Source of the DNA: Thermomicrobiales bacterium
GTDB lineage: Bacteria > Chloroflexota > Chloroflexia > Thermomicrobiales > UBA6265
Direction of reading: 5' to 3'
DNA length: 5,498 bases
Assembly (NCBI GenBank): GCA_025928535.1
Contig: JAICJJ010000231.1
Span: forward strand, 1-5,498
This document shows positions 4,687 to 5,498 of the stretch, one piece after another. Below the pieces are notes generated by a model. That model ran no database searches, was not told where the DNA came from, and saw only the letters and a program-made list of their open reading frames with translations. A program made the translations under genes and the position numbers. Every line of letters starts with the position of its first letter. Position 1 is the stretch's first letter.

Positions 4687-5498
4687 TCACCGCGGGCTGG
4701 GTGGCGGCGCCTTCGTACTCCTCGTTGCCTTCAGGAAATTGCCGCGGACGGGCGTTAAGGTGCCAGACGACGTCCTCGTTCGCCCATTCGTTGCGATGGG
4801 GCGTGTTCGCTTGACGGGGATTGGTCGCCTCTTCGCTGCCGCCGTCGTCCTGACAGTTCTCGCCGTTGCTGTAGAGGATCGGATCGTCCGGGCGAGGCGA
4901 ATACTGCAGCGGCCGGCGCTCGGAGAACGGATCGAGCGGGACCGCCGGCAGATACGTCGGCACTAACTCATCCAGCGATGCCGGCGGCTTGCCGGCGTGG
5001 CCGACTCGATACCAGCGGACCGCCAGCGCCGTCGCCGAAAGCCGGCGCGACGCGCAGATGCGGAAGCTGGTCTCGATGCTTCGATCGAATGACGGAAGGA
5101 GCATCCGCGCCAGCACGTGCCGCCAGGAATTATTCATGACCTCCGGCGGATACTCCGGGCGCGTCTTGCTGAAAGTGGGAAAATCGTTCGATCGCTCGAA
5201 CGCCTGCTTCATCGCGGTGGTGAAGCGGATCATGAGCAGTCCGTCGCCCATCGCCATGGGCCGCAGCGCCATCCCGAGCGCCGCCTGCGCCGGTGTCGCC
5301 CCGCCGCCGCCGCTGATGCTGGACAGGCTTAACTTCCCTGCCGCAAGCAGGCGCGCGCAATCCAGCTCCATCATCCGCTCGCAGAGCAGGGCGCGGATCT
5401 GCCCGTCGCGATCTGCCCTGTCATCGAGCAGGCGGTCGATGAACTGCCGCAGCTTCGCCGGCGGAATCGCCCCGTTGCCGCCGTCACCGATCTTCAGC
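4682..5498 (-). CDS. Hypothetical protein, C-terminal 271 residues (5' end outside window)
   Basis: The frame stays open from the stop at 4682-4684 to the window edge, so internal ATGs such as 5374 are unlikely to be the true start. The visible N-terminal part (1-150) is mixed helical with basic and acidic stretches (KLRQFIDRLLDDRADRDGQI) and a Gly/Ala/Met-rich segment at about 60-90. Residues 155-220 form the most conserved-looking part: ATALAVRWYRVGHAGKPPAS, then LDELVP, PLDPFSERRPLQY, ILYSNGENCQDDGG. This order (helix, Y-R, hydrophilic P-x-S-L-x-x-L, DPF, Y-S-x-G-x-N, DDGG) resembles the C-terminal half of type II secretion pseudopilin GspG and is common at the ends of large planctomycete hypothetical proteins. 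There is no pilin leader in view. The tail (221-271) is hydrophilic and probably disordered. It lies 93 bp upstream of the permease gene on the same strand and may be co-transcribed. I cannot assign a function. Confidence 0.8.
   Translation of the reverse strand, partial: LKIGDGGNGAIPPAKLRQFIDRLLDDRADRDGQIRALLCERMMELDCARLLAAGKLSLSSISGGGGATPAQAALGMALRPMAMGDGLLMIRFTTAMKQAFERSNDFPTFSKTRPEYPPEVMNNSWRHVLARMLLPSFDRSIETSFRICASRRLSATALAVRWYRVGHAGKPPASLDELVPTYLPAVPLDPFSERRPLQYSPRPDDPILYSNGENCQDDGGSEEATNPRQANTPHRNEWANEDVVWHLNARPRQFPEGNEEYEGAATQPAVK

Noticed and set aside
4593..4687. Octamer repeats as a CRISPR array
   Set aside because: The units are 8 bp and contiguous, with no unique spacers of 25-40 bp and no cas genes nearby.

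Overview
The window looks like chromosomal DNA of a high-GC planctomycete, probably of the Phycisphaerae type. The clues are an exported protein with a PEP-CTERM tail (VPEPASLGLL, then a hydrophobic run and RRRK), a lineage-style hypothetical protein with an FPTWTEVLEVVQHLGYRK signature, and a protein with a planctomycete-type ASLDELVP...PLDPF...YSNG...DDGG tail. This assignment is inferred from protein style only; no rRNA or other marker is present.

Layout. Positions 1-405 (+) are the 3' end of a gene resembling the clamp-loader delta' subunit of DNA polymerase III. Positions 406-562 hold a possible promoter and leader for a secreted PEP-CTERM protein (563-1447, +). A strong nested hairpin (1462-1509) separates it from a convergent gene (1524-2048, -) encoding a small Arg-rich repeat protein of unknown function. 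A divergent intergenic region (2049-2218) carries a plausible promoter for tRNA-Ser(CGA) (2219-2305, +). Just 14 bp after the tRNA sits a complete 875-bp IS5-family (IS427-like) insertion sequence (2320-3194). It has 18-bp imperfect terminal inverted repeats, a TA (or CTAG) target duplication, and a DDE transposase split over two frames at an A AAA AAG slippery heptamer. Beyond it, on the minus strand, lie a MacB/FtsX-type ABC transporter permease (3215-4588) and the 3' part of a hypothetical protein (4682 to beyond 5498). These two are separated by 93 bp rich in TGATCAGA octamers.

How the parts relate. The segments are mostly independent housekeeping or lineage genes rather than one pathway. 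The permease and the partial gene upstream of it share a strand and may be co-transcribed, but no ABC ATPase or adaptor gene is visible. The IS reads in the same direction as tRNA-Ser with no terminator between them, so tRNA readthrough would enter the transposase gene. An 8-bp stem over the transposase ribosome-binding site and ATG could block translation of such transcripts. I found no CRISPR array, phage or toxin-antitoxin module, and no clear new multi-gene system. The points most worth a second look are the frameshift cassette and RBS hairpin of the IS, the octamer repeats abutting the permease start codon, and the Arg-rich repeat protein.
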